Of a stretch of DNA of 64,000 nucleotides, positions 54,172 to 62,223 are shown piece by piece; the first letter of the stretch is position 1, and each line of letters opens with the position of its first letter. The position numbers were made by a program, and so were the translations under genes. This DNA is from Legionella steelei (lineage in GTDB: Bacteria > Pseudomonadota > Gammaproteobacteria > Legionellales > Legionellaceae), in assembly GCF_001468005.1 (NCBI RefSeq), contig NZ_LNYY01000021.1, positions 558,637 to 622,636 of the forward strand, in the 5' to 3' direction. The notes under the pieces were generated by a model. The model had not been told where the DNA came from and did not search any database. It saw only the letters and a program-made list of their open reading frames with translations.

Positions 54172-54540
54172 ATGAAATTGTTTCGAATGACGTTGCTTGG
54201 ATTTTTATTTTCTACCACGCTGAGCGCCCAAGCTTTGGCTGCACCAGGAGCGGATACCGCTGCGGTTGTCCCAGTAGATGATTATGAGTTCCAACAAGAG
54301 CGAATGAAGCTTACTCCTGATTCTGTGATGGTTCTTTCAACATTTGATAGCGAAGATCATGTTACCGCGTACACATATGCTGGAGTACGTTTATGGAATG
54401 CGCCGTTCCATGCGAAAATATTATCATGGCAATTTGCAGGTGATTTTGTTTTTGTTTTTTCTAAAGACCGTAAAGGGACAAAAACTTATATTACCTGTCT
54501 TAACAGACATACAGGGTCTCTGGTTTGGCAAAAACCTTAA
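54172..54540 (+). CDS. Small exported protein with a propeller-blade-like end
   Basis: 122 residues. A signal peptide (FRMTLLGFLFSTTLSAQALA, cleavage after ALAAPG) precedes about 95 mature residues. The end, TYITCLNRHTGSLVWQKP, looks like one blade of a PQQ-type propeller (xxLdxxtGxxxW), but one blade cannot form a propeller by itself. CAAGAGG gives a good ribosome site. Unknown function, periplasmic or secreted. Confidence 0.75.
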   Translation: MKLFRMTLLGFLFSTTLSAQALAAPGADTAAVVPVDDYEFQQERMKLTPDSVMVLSTFDSEDHVTAYTYAGVRLWNAPFHAKILSWQFAGDFVFVFSKDRKGTKTYITCLNRHTGSLVWQKP

Positions 54541-54558
54541 GTGCTTTCATCGAACAAT

Positions 54559-54586
54559 CGTAGGTTGGACCTTGGGCCGACCTACG
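54559..54586. terminator. Palindrome CGTAGGTTGGACC, likely terminator
   Basis: CGTAGGTTGG and CCGACCTACG pair almost perfectly. It lies between convergent genes and belongs to the same small repeat family as 53909-53926. Confidence 0.55.
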
Positions 54587-54608
54587 TCAAAATGTGTATC
54601 ATCGTTCG

Positions 54609-54929
54609 CTATAGCTCACCCTGCCAAGAGTATTTCTTTAAATCAACATAACCCTTAATAATGGCAATGCCTTCTTTTTCTAATAGTTCTTTTTGTACTA
54701 AATACTGAGGGGTATCGGCAGGAAAAGAAAGTTTTCCTCCAGATTTTAACACCCGTTGCCAGGGAAGATTATGACTTCCAGTACACGAGTGCAGAAGCCA
54801 TCCGACACCACGTGCTCCTTGTGGGTGACCTGCTAGTCTGGCAATATCCCCATAGGTTGCAACCTTACCTCGTGGTATTGATTTAATTAACTTTAGCACT
54901 TCCTTTGAAAACTCAGTTTGTGTGTTCAT
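54609..54929 (-). CDS. Alkyltransferase-like (ATL) DNA-damage-binding protein
   Basis: 106 residues, homologous to the C-terminal domain of O6-alkylguanine transferase: IPRGKVATYGDIARLAGHPQ for the helix-turn-helix, and the active-site segment LPWQRVL, where tryptophan (W57) stands in place of the catalytic Cys of PCHRV. ATL proteins cannot accept the alkyl group; they bind O6-alkylguanine lesions and hand them to nucleotide excision repair. A single gene. Confidence 0.93.
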   Translation of the reverse strand: MNTQTEFSKEVLKLIKSIPRGKVATYGDIARLAGHPQGARGVGWLLHSCTGSHNLPWQRVLKSGGKLSFPADTPQYLVQKELLEKEGIAIIKGYVDLKKYSWQGEL

Positions 54930-55040
54930 TTTGCGAAAAGTCAGTTCGGTTATTTTTCTATTATAGGCCTTTTACTTAATGTCTCAATTTTCTTAAGATA
55001 AGCATTAAATTGATTAGTATTTTTAGCGAAATATAATTTT

Positions 55041-55760
55041 ATGCAAAACTCTCGAACATTTATCCTAATTCACGGAGCTTGGCATGCCTCTTGGTGTTGG
55101 AAACGTATTGCAAAAGCGCTTTCCTTGAAAGGACATAAAGTGTATACGCCAGATTTGCCAGGCCATGGGAGCTTAAATAATCAAATCAGCGGGTCAATAG
55201 GTCTTGCTGATTATGTACATCGTGTTGTGACATTAATTCAACAGCAACAAGAACAAGTGACACTGGTTGGCCATAGTATGGCAGGGTTAGTTATTTCAGG
55301 GGTTGCTGAAATAGTTCCTGATGCTATTCGCGAACTCATTTTTGTCGCGGGTTATGTGCCACAAGATCAGACGTCGTTGTTTTCATTAGCGCAAGAATCC
55401 GAATCACATAAACTCACACCTTTTTTAATTATTGATGAGCCTTTACAAGAAATTCGCCTGCAATGTTCACCTCTGTTAGTCGATATTCTTTTTAACTGCT
55501 GCAGTAGCGAGGATGTTGAAAAAGCGCTGACTCAATTGCAAGCGCAACCTTTGCGGCCATTTACTGAGTCAGTTCATCTTGGCGAACAATTTACTCGTAT
55601 TGCTAAACGCTCTTTGGTTTGCCGATATGATCACGCGCTATTCCTAAGTGATCAATTACGTATGAGTAGAGAAGTTACTGACAATATTATATATTTAGAT
55701 GCCGACCATGCCGCCTATTATTCAGGTGCAGGGCAGATTGTAGATGAATTATTAAAATAA
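55041..55760 (+). CDS. Alpha/beta-hydrolase esterase (methylesterase-like)
   Basis: 239 residues. The N-terminal FILIHGAWHASWCWKRIA is the oxyanion region of the plant-type methylesterase/EstC group; the nucleophile elbow is VGHSMAG with S79; YDHALFLSDQ and DADHAAYYSG near the end supply the catalytic Asp and His. These enzymes hydrolyse small esters. It lies 13 bases before a methyltransferase gene, so one may add and the other remove a methyl ester on the same compound. Confidence 0.85.
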   Translation: MQNSRTFILIHGAWHASWCWKRIAKALSLKGHKVYTPDLPGHGSLNNQISGSIGLADYVHRVVTLIQQQQEQVTLVGHSMAGLVISGVAEIVPDAIRELIFVAGYVPQDQTSLFSLAQESESHKLTPFLIIDEPLQEIRLQCSPLLVDILFNCCSSEDVEKALTQLQAQPLRPFTESVHLGEQFTRIAKRSLVCRYDHALFLSDQLRMSREVTDNIIYLDADHAAYYSGAGQIVDELLK

Positions 55761-55773
55761 GAGAATCGTGTTT

Positions 55774-56676
55774 ATGCAAGAAAAAATTTTAAAAGAGCAT
55801 AATGTTGCTACTACTTCCTTATTAGCAAACTATTGGAAAAATCAGGCTAAATCTAAAGAGAATTGGCCCACATTAACACAAAAACAAGGCACAAGAGAAA
55901 AAGATTTATTTAAAGATCCCCTGATGCAAAATTTTGTTAGTGAACAGGTAAAAGAAGAAGCAGAACAAAGATTAGATAAAAGAATGTGGCTGCCTTTAGC
56001 GACGAGAACACGCTTTTTTAGACGAACCGTATCCGATGCGGTGAAAAACAAAGAAGTAAAGCAAGTCATCATTTTAGGCAGTGGCTTTGATACCTTACCT
56101 GCTCGCAAAATGAAATATACACAGCAATTGGGTGTGCGCTTTTTTGAAATTGACCAGCCGCAAATTTTAAAATGTAAAGAACAAATTTATGCGGAGCAAC
56201 AGGTTAACAAAAATGCTACTTATATCGGGCTGGATTATGTTAAAGGCGATTTAATTGCAGAATTAACAAAAAATGATATTGATTTCACAAAACCAACGTT
56301 AATTTTATGGGAAGGCAATACATTCTATCTTGAAAAAGAAGAGGTCATTAGAATCTTACGTGATTTATCTAGTAAATTTAGCCACTTAATTATTACCTTC
56401 GACTATATGCATGCTTTGATGCAAACAGGAAAACAACAATTGGACTCATCTGCTAAAGAAAAAAGTCTAGAAACCACATTAGATGAGTTTGCCAGTAAAA
56501 AATCGCCCTTCAAAACATTTTTTGAACCCAATGAAATTGTTTCTCTTTGCAAAGAGCTGGGAATACAATGCGTGGATCATAAACCAGCCGCAGAGTTAGC
56601 TAAAGAATATCAAGTGGATCAAGCTCCATACTATACAGCTGAAACTTATTCGATGGTAACGTTTCAGGGCAAGTAG
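55774..56676 (+). CDS. Class I SAM-dependent methyltransferase, LCMT/PPM1-like
   Basis: 300 residues from the ATG at 55774, which fits GAGAA 9 bases upstream better than the GTG at 55768. The SAM-binding site reads QVIILGSGFDTLPARKM followed by FFEIDQPQ, as in the leucine-carboxyl-methyltransferase-like (TIGR00027/PPM1) group, which methylates carboxylates. The family also covers polyketide and mycolate-linked methyltransferases. It is co-transcribed with the esterase upstream. The C-terminal half is helical, with no odd features. Confidence 0.85.
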   Translation: MQEKILKEHNVATTSLLANYWKNQAKSKENWPTLTQKQGTREKDLFKDPLMQNFVSEQVKEEAEQRLDKRMWLPLATRTRFFRRTVSDAVKNKEVKQVIILGSGFDTLPARKMKYTQQLGVRFFEIDQPQILKCKEQIYAEQQVNKNATYIGLDYVKGDLIAELTKNDIDFTKPTLILWEGNTFYLEKEEVIRILRDLSSKFSHLIITFDYMHALMQTGKQQLDSSAKEKSLETTLDEFASKKSPFKTFFEPNEIVSLCKELGIQCVDHKPAAELAKEYQVDQAPYYTAETYSMVTFQGK

Positions 56677-56682
56677 AAAAAT

Positions 56683-56781
56683 GTAGCCTGGTTGCTTGCA
56701 ACCAGGAGCTGCTAAATTCCATAAATTGATAAAGTCCAAATGAAGTCCTGGTCCCAGCTGCAAGCAGCCAGGCCAGGTTAC
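56683..56781. repeat. Dispersed inverted repeat GTAGCCTGGTTGCTTGCA
   Basis: GTAGCCTGGTTGCTTGCAAC and GCAAGCAGCCAGGCCAGGTT are inverted arms at the two ends of a 99-base unit, with an inner hairpin ACCAGGAGCT/AGTCCTGGT. It follows the methyltransferase stop and could terminate the operon. Confidence 0.65.
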
Positions 56782-56847
56782 TTATTTAATTCAACAAACA
56801 TGCCTCTCATGAGACTATACTAATAATAAATCAGCGATGTTTTTAAA

Positions 56848-57729
56848 ATGGAATATGCTATGAAAGTTTTTAATAATATGAAGATGTATACTTCTTATCT
56901 AGAAAGCCTCTACAAGCATATTTTTGCAAATACGCCTATCTATAGCTGGGGATATTTCTATTATGATTTAAACGGACGTTGTCTGCAGTTGATGTCAGAT
57001 AATTCGCTTCTCGATGTGTTCCTTAAAAAGGAGTTATTTACTGATCAGATTATCAATTCGCTTCAAAGAGAGAGTGACTTTTATGCGTCAGATGTTATGA
57101 ATGACGGGATGTTAGCAGATTCACTCAAAGAAACATTGGTTGAGCAACGATATGTTTATTTTTTTGATATGGTTCATGAGCATGCGGACTATACAGAAAT
57201 TTATACTTTTGCATCAACTTCCAGTGCGCAAAAGTCGAATAATTTTATTCTTAATAACATCGATATTTTAAAGGTAATCAGTCAGGATCTTGCTACTCGT
57301 GGTAGGCGGTTATTAACTAAGGACAATACCCTAATTTTACCGAATGATTTTAATATTGAAATGAATGCCCTCGCAGAGTCATATGAACCCGACCATTCCC
57401 TAAATTTAAAAAAAATCATTTTGGGGCAAAAAGAGAATTCCCCAAAACTGCATGAAATGGTCAATGATACAGTGTTCGATTTTAATACTCTGCCGTTTAA
57501 CTTTATGTCTGCAAGACAACTGACCTTAAAAGAAAAAGAGATTATTTACCTTTATTACTATGGTTTTAATGTGCAACGTATTGCAAATATTTTAGAAGTA
57601 TCCAAACGCACTGTGGATAAGCACCTCGAAAATATCAAGAAAAAACTTGATTGTGACAGTACAGGTCAGATAATTCCTACCTTATTACGATCGAATATTT
57701 CTATCAATCAATTTATCCAAAAAGCCTAA
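56848..57729 (+). CDS. LuxR-family transcriptional regulator
   Basis: 293 residues. The C-terminal DNA-binding domain reads LTLKEKEIIYLYYYGFNVQR followed by IANILEVSKRTVDKHLENIKK, the LuxR/GerE helix-turn-helix. The N-terminal part is a PAS/GAF-like sensor without the autoinducer signature of quorum-sensing LuxR. A second ATG five codons in is possible. This type of orphan LuxR protein is frequent in Legionella, where it controls life-cycle switching and effector genes; its targets are unknown. Confidence 0.88.
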   Translation: MEYAMKVFNNMKMYTSYLESLYKHIFANTPIYSWGYFYYDLNGRCLQLMSDNSLLDVFLKKELFTDQIINSLQRESDFYASDVMNDGMLADSLKETLVEQRYVYFFDMVHEHADYTEIYTFASTSSAQKSNNFILNNIDILKVISQDLATRGRRLLTKDNTLILPNDFNIEMNALAESYEPDHSLNLKKIILGQKENSPKLHEMVNDTVFDFNTLPFNFMSARQLTLKEKEIIYLYYYGFNVQRIANILEVSKRTVDKHLENIKKKLDCDSTGQIIPTLLRSNISINQFIQKA

Positions 57730-57754
57730 GTTATTAGAGGAAGTGAGGTATCTC

Positions 57755-60265
57755 TTAGGTCTGAGGTGACTTAGGTGGTTTCGATGGATCAGGAGCGGCT
57801 TGGTTATCTTGGGGATCTGCTGGTTTACTAAAAAAACTATTCGCTGCATGAGACTTAGCGTGTCGTTCTATCCTTGGTTCCTCAAGAGGTGTGTTAGGAG
57901 GCGTCGCGTTGATGGGAGAATCAGAAAAACTATGTGAGTCTGGAGATATTGATCGTCTTATTACGGGAGATCTTGCTGCAATTCTGCGTAATCCTATATG
58001 CATAGCATCTTGGATAGAATATAACTCTTCAAGCAATTTTATATCATGGCGCAGGGCACTAAAGTCTCTTATCCACGCTGATGCATCTTTCGCTATCTGA
58101 GCACTACTTATTCTTATTTCTTTAAGATCAGCAATAATTTGATCAAGCTCAGCTGATGTTATTGATGCAGGAGTATCTCTTAACTTTTCAACAAGGTGAA
58201 TGCTTTTAAAATCTTTTTTCTTTGGAAGCGCTTCGTTAAATGCATTGACTTCTATGAGTATCCACGTCGCTGTTTGTTTGCAATTTTCTATATGTGCTTC
58301 TATAGATGCTTTGGCACATTGACAGGTAATATAATGTTTTGCCTGCTTCTTAAGTTCGACGATTCGTTCAGCACTGACTTCCGGTACGGTTGATTCGAGG
58401 AGTTTAATTAATTCATCCAATGTTGCGTTTAACCTTTTGCTGTCTGCCTTTTGATCTTTAATATTGGGGTCGGTCAGACATTTTAAAATAAAATTATCTT
58501 CTGTCATGAGTTTGGCCAAAAGACGTTTAAGAGAAGGCCTTTGTGTGATTAAATCCATAAAATGGGGGTCGTGATTAAAGACACATAAAGGCGTAACAAG
58601 AGGCACTCCCTTATTCTCTGGATGAGTTGCAAAGAATGCATTAGCTTCCATAAGTGTCTTTAGAATAGACAGAATTTCGGTATCTTCTTTAAAAACAGGA
58701 ATGGAGGATTGAGGTGTCCCATGATGTGCTGCCCCTTCCATTAACGTTGCGATTATTGAGTATGAACGCAGCATATCTTCTATAGTACCTTTTTGATTTT
58801 TTGCAATCTCTCCGGCATCACTACGTTTTACTGTTTTCTTAAAACCATAGATGTTTTCATGTCCTTTGATTCCGCTAATTTTGGTAGCCAAAAATCGACG
58901 CAATTTATCTCCACCTTTATGCATTGCTTGATCAAAATGCCCCGTTCCAGTCAAAACTACGGGTTCAAATAACATTAATAATTTGGGCTCATGTTTTAAA
59001 AACTCTGGGAAATTTTTGATTTGTCCCTTTCTTTGCATTGGTTCGTAGCCATCATATTTGCTGCTTACATCTACAGGTTGATAGCCAAGCCTTAATGCGG
59101 AAGGTTTGCGATATTCTCGACTTAAAACGGAGCATATAAAATGTATTTGAAAATATTCATTAATAGGGCTCATTTTTTTATCAAATCTTTTTTCATAATC
59201 AGGCCCTTCTTCCAATGCAGCGAATTCAATGACTTTTTTGATAGGTTGCGATAATTGACTGTATTCCAATACAGCTATTTTTTCCCTTGCTTGCAAAGTT
59301 TTTAACTGCATTTCATGTCTTACTTCGCTTACAATAGAATCTAAATTATTGGGATTCATACTTAATAGCTTCGCTTGATTTGCAGCATCAAGTGCGCTCC
59401 GCCATTCTTCCGGCGTTAGTGTGGCAGTCCCAACTTTTTCTACTGCTTTAGTTATAGTTCCACAAGATCTGTTCTTTAGAATAGATAAATATTGTGTCAT
59501 CTGATCTTGGAATTTTGAACTAATGCGGCTACTCGTGCTCTGTACCACTTTGTTCATATGGATCAACATTTCGTCGGTAATGGTGTCAAGTGTTTCTTGA
59601 GCAAACTCTTTAGCTAACTCCCTACGTATTTCTGCTAATGATATTTCTCCAGCAGCACCTGTTATCACCTCGACACTTTCAGGGTTTATATTTCGTAAAA
59701 CTTGTCCAATGACATCGCCGACAGCCCCAGCCCCAACAACTCCCAGAGCAACTTTGAACAGGGCGGCGACTAATTCTGTTCTCGCCTCTTTGCTTTTACT
59801 GTCTTTTTCAAATTCTTCATTGATCGTGCTTACAGTAGAAGCTATAGAATGTTGAATCGAATCAAGTCCACTTACTAAGTTAATATGAGCGTTCGATAAT
59901 TTAGATATGGCAACTGGGACGCCAGCAGCTGCCTCAGCATCTTTTTTTATATTTCTTTCTGTCTCTATTAGAGTAAGCTCGGTTAATAAATATTTTTTAT
60001 ATTCATCTAACATGTCAATTTGAGCTTTCAAAAACTCTCTTGCTGCAAGCTCTTTTTCACCAGCTCCAGTTTTGATTTGAGGATCTTCTCTAAGCAATTT
60101 CAAGAATTGTTCTAATTGACCAATATTGCGAAACTGACCATCCTCTACACCAAATAATCTGCCCATTTGTTTATGATTTTTTATACCAAGTTCAGAAATT
60201 ATTTTGCGGAAATCATCTACTTTCCCTAAATTAGATGGGACTACTTCTTGATGTTCAGCAGCCAT
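57755..60265 (-). CDS. Large helical protein, effector-like
   Basis: 836 residues, no recognised family. The start (VVPSNLGKVDDFRKIISELG) is soluble. A short Gly/Ala-rich hydrophobic stretch (ALFKVALGVVGAGAVGDVIG, about 170-190) may be a membrane hairpin. The rest is long helices with coiled-coil character and an N-rich segment near residues 480-560. The last 80 residues are Pro/Ser-rich and charged (SPDSHSFSDSPINATPPNTP), as at the ends of many Dot/Icm substrates. The ATG has GAAGG about 9 bases upstream. Its secretion is inferred from composition only. Confidence 0.7.
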   Translation of the reverse strand: MAAEHQEVVPSNLGKVDDFRKIISELGIKNHKQMGRLFGVEDGQFRNIGQLEQFLKLLREDPQIKTGAGEKELAAREFLKAQIDMLDEYKKYLLTELTLIETERNIKKDAEAAAGVPVAISKLSNAHINLVSGLDSIQHSIASTVSTINEEFEKDSKSKEARTELVAALFKVALGVVGAGAVGDVIGQVLRNINPESVEVITGAAGEISLAEIRRELAKEFAQETLDTITDEMLIHMNKVVQSTSSRISSKFQDQMTQYLSILKNRSCGTITKAVEKVGTATLTPEEWRSALDAANQAKLLSMNPNNLDSIVSEVRHEMQLKTLQAREKIAVLEYSQLSQPIKKVIEFAALEEGPDYEKRFDKKMSPINEYFQIHFICSVLSREYRKPSALRLGYQPVDVSSKYDGYEPMQRKGQIKNFPEFLKHEPKLLMLFEPVVLTGTGHFDQAMHKGGDKLRRFLATKISGIKGHENIYGFKKTVKRSDAGEIAKNQKGTIEDMLRSYSIIATLMEGAAHHGTPQSSIPVFKEDTEILSILKTLMEANAFFATHPENKGVPLVTPLCVFNHDPHFMDLITQRPSLKRLLAKLMTEDNFILKCLTDPNIKDQKADSKRLNATLDELIKLLESTVPEVSAERIVELKKQAKHYITCQCAKASIEAHIENCKQTATWILIEVNAFNEALPKKKDFKSIHLVEKLRDTPASITSAELDQIIADLKEIRISSAQIAKDASAWIRDFSALRHDIKLLEELYSIQDAMHIGLRRIAARSPVIRRSISPDSHSFSDSPINATPPNTPLEEPRIERHAKSHAANSFFSKPADPQDNQAAPDPSKPPKSPQT

Positions 60266-60571
60266 AATTCTACCTTCACCAACGTGATAGTTAGCTTCAA
60301 GTGTTGTTGTCTATATTATAGACAACTTATAAAAAAATAATTCAATTAAAAGGTCTATGTAGCGCGAGTTGTCGGCGGTATCCAGTTGTTTAGGGATATG
60401 AATGAGCACCTTATGGATGACGCGGACAAGCACTGTCGAGTTTAAGGCTAACTGGAAGTTCCCGTTTGCGTAGGAATGACATATGTACCTACCAGCTTAG
60501 AGGTGATTTACGGAAATAATTAAAGGGCAGTATATACTTAATTTATCGATCTAAATTATTAGGCTAAATAT
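60266..60571. other. Divergent intergenic region
   Basis: 306 bases between two effector-like genes. GTTCCCGTTTGCGTAGGAATG (about 60459-60479) resembles half of the repeat at 51971-52054. No gene seen. Confidence 0.5.
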
Positions 60572-62128
60572 ATGCCATTGCCACCAAGAAAAGCTGTAAT
60601 GAATCGGTTTGCATTGTTGGACAGGATATATAATGTGGGAGCACTTGATGCTCATTTTCAGTCATTAATTGCCCCTCCTACTCCTCCAGTTTTGCATGAT
60701 TACTTCACATTACTTAGGGAAGGAAATAAAGATAAATTTAAGGGGTTTTTGGATAAATATGGAAAGGAAGAACCTTTAATGGCCAAAGTGTGTCAGGCCC
60801 ATTTTCTGATCAATACTGAAGCGGATAGCCCCTTGATCTTGTCGTTAATTGACGAATTAAAACAGGCACATCTTGGCATAGGCTATAGGTTTGAAGCTGA
60901 AGTTTCCAAAGATGAGAATAAGAAACTTCAAGATTTACAAGCGGCACATGAACTAGGTGATGAATGGGCAGCTGGACTCATAGGCAACAAATATCTTAAT
61001 TATTTGCACGAAAACTTAGTCAATAACAAATACTATAATTTTCCTAGGTTAGGTATTAATCCAGCGCGGGAACTGAAGTTAGCAGGAGAGAGGGGAGACC
61101 CACAGGCGATACAGCAATCATTATCATTTCTTGAAAATGTACCGCAAATGATTAAGGACTTAAATCCTGTTAATGCAGCTAAAACATCAGGCTATGAATT
61201 GAGTTTGTTGCCTGATGATGCAGCCAGAGAAAAAAATAAAATCTATCTAAAAATTACTGATGATGACTTGACTTATGAGTTACTTGATCAACAAGGTCAA
61301 TTACAGACAGCGAAGATTCCATGGACAGATTTAAATTTCAGGATGAGGAACAATCTGTTCCAAGCTCAAAAAGATATTCTTTTACCCTTAGTATTAAAGG
61401 TTGTTGCAGATAAAGGCCATGTGTCTTTTGACCAATCATTTTTTGATGATAAATTAAACTCTGTATTGAAAGGTGCAAAAGAATTAGCGACAGATGATGA
61501 GGAATTATCTATGCATCTTGAACAGGCTCGCGATGCACTTGGTAGAAAAGATTATGTAGAGTTAACCAAACTTGGCGAACAAATGCATGGATATATCAAT
61601 GCAACTTATAAAGAAAAACAAAATAATAAAATGAATGAGGCTTTAGTTCAAGCAAGGTCCTGGAGTCTACCTGTAGGTGTTTATCTTAGAAAGGATTTAA
61701 ACATCCTTTTCGATCATTATCAGGAAGAAACGAGTAGAATACGTAATGGAAATGCTGGCAAGGTATCAAAAATTGACGAAATAAATATAGAGTCATTACA
61801 GCGAGCGCAAAAGGACTTATTGCGAATTAATGAAGAACCTGATGATGAAAAAATGCATGAGCTTTTAAATAGCCATATCCAATCTACAGATACAGAAATC
61901 TCCAAGCTTCCTCATCCTAATGCATTTGTACGAGGATTGGAGGCTCTAATTAATAAAATAAGATCAAATTCTTCAGAAGAAGGACGTTTTAGTTTTAATC
62001 ATAAACAAAAATTTGACTTCATGAACCGCTTTGCGACGATTAAACAAAAACTGGAAGTTTTAAAACAAGCAGATCAACCAGAACCGAAAAATGACCCTTC
62101 GGACAGAAAAGGCTTAGGCTTAAATTAG
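60572..62128 (+). CDS. Unknown protein with Sel1/TPR-like helices
   Basis: 518 residues, no signal peptide. Residues about 125-185 contain two Sel1-like half-units, LQAAHELGDEWAAGLIGNKY and LKLAGERGDPQAIQQSL, which are helical protein-binding repeats. The middle has a basic/acidic mixed region, and the end is lysine- and proline-rich (QPEPKNDPSDRKGLG). The first 20 residues (PLPPRKAVMNRFALLDRIYN) are basic. The gene is followed 95 bases on by a PP2C-like gene in the same direction, perhaps a unit of effector genes. Function unknown. Confidence 0.65.
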   Translation: MPLPPRKAVMNRFALLDRIYNVGALDAHFQSLIAPPTPPVLHDYFTLLREGNKDKFKGFLDKYGKEEPLMAKVCQAHFLINTEADSPLILSLIDELKQAHLGIGYRFEAEVSKDENKKLQDLQAAHELGDEWAAGLIGNKYLNYLHENLVNNKYYNFPRLGINPARELKLAGERGDPQAIQQSLSFLENVPQMIKDLNPVNAAKTSGYELSLLPDDAAREKNKIYLKITDDDLTYELLDQQGQLQTAKIPWTDLNFRMRNNLFQAQKDILLPLVLKVVADKGHVSFDQSFFDDKLNSVLKGAKELATDDEELSMHLEQARDALGRKDYVELTKLGEQMHGYINATYKEKQNNKMNEALVQARSWSLPVGVYLRKDLNILFDHYQEETSRIRNGNAGKVSKIDEINIESLQRAQKDLLRINEEPDDEKMHELLNSHIQSTDTEISKLPHPNAFVRGLEALINKIRSNSSEEGRFSFNHKQKFDFMNRFATIKQKLEVLKQADQPEPKNDPSDRKGLGLN

Positions 62129-62223
62129 TACCCTTAAAAGTGAAGAACTATCCCTGGCCATGTGTTTTGCATAAGTATCATGATGGTATATATTTAATTA
62201 AAGTGCTTTTTTAGAAGTCAATA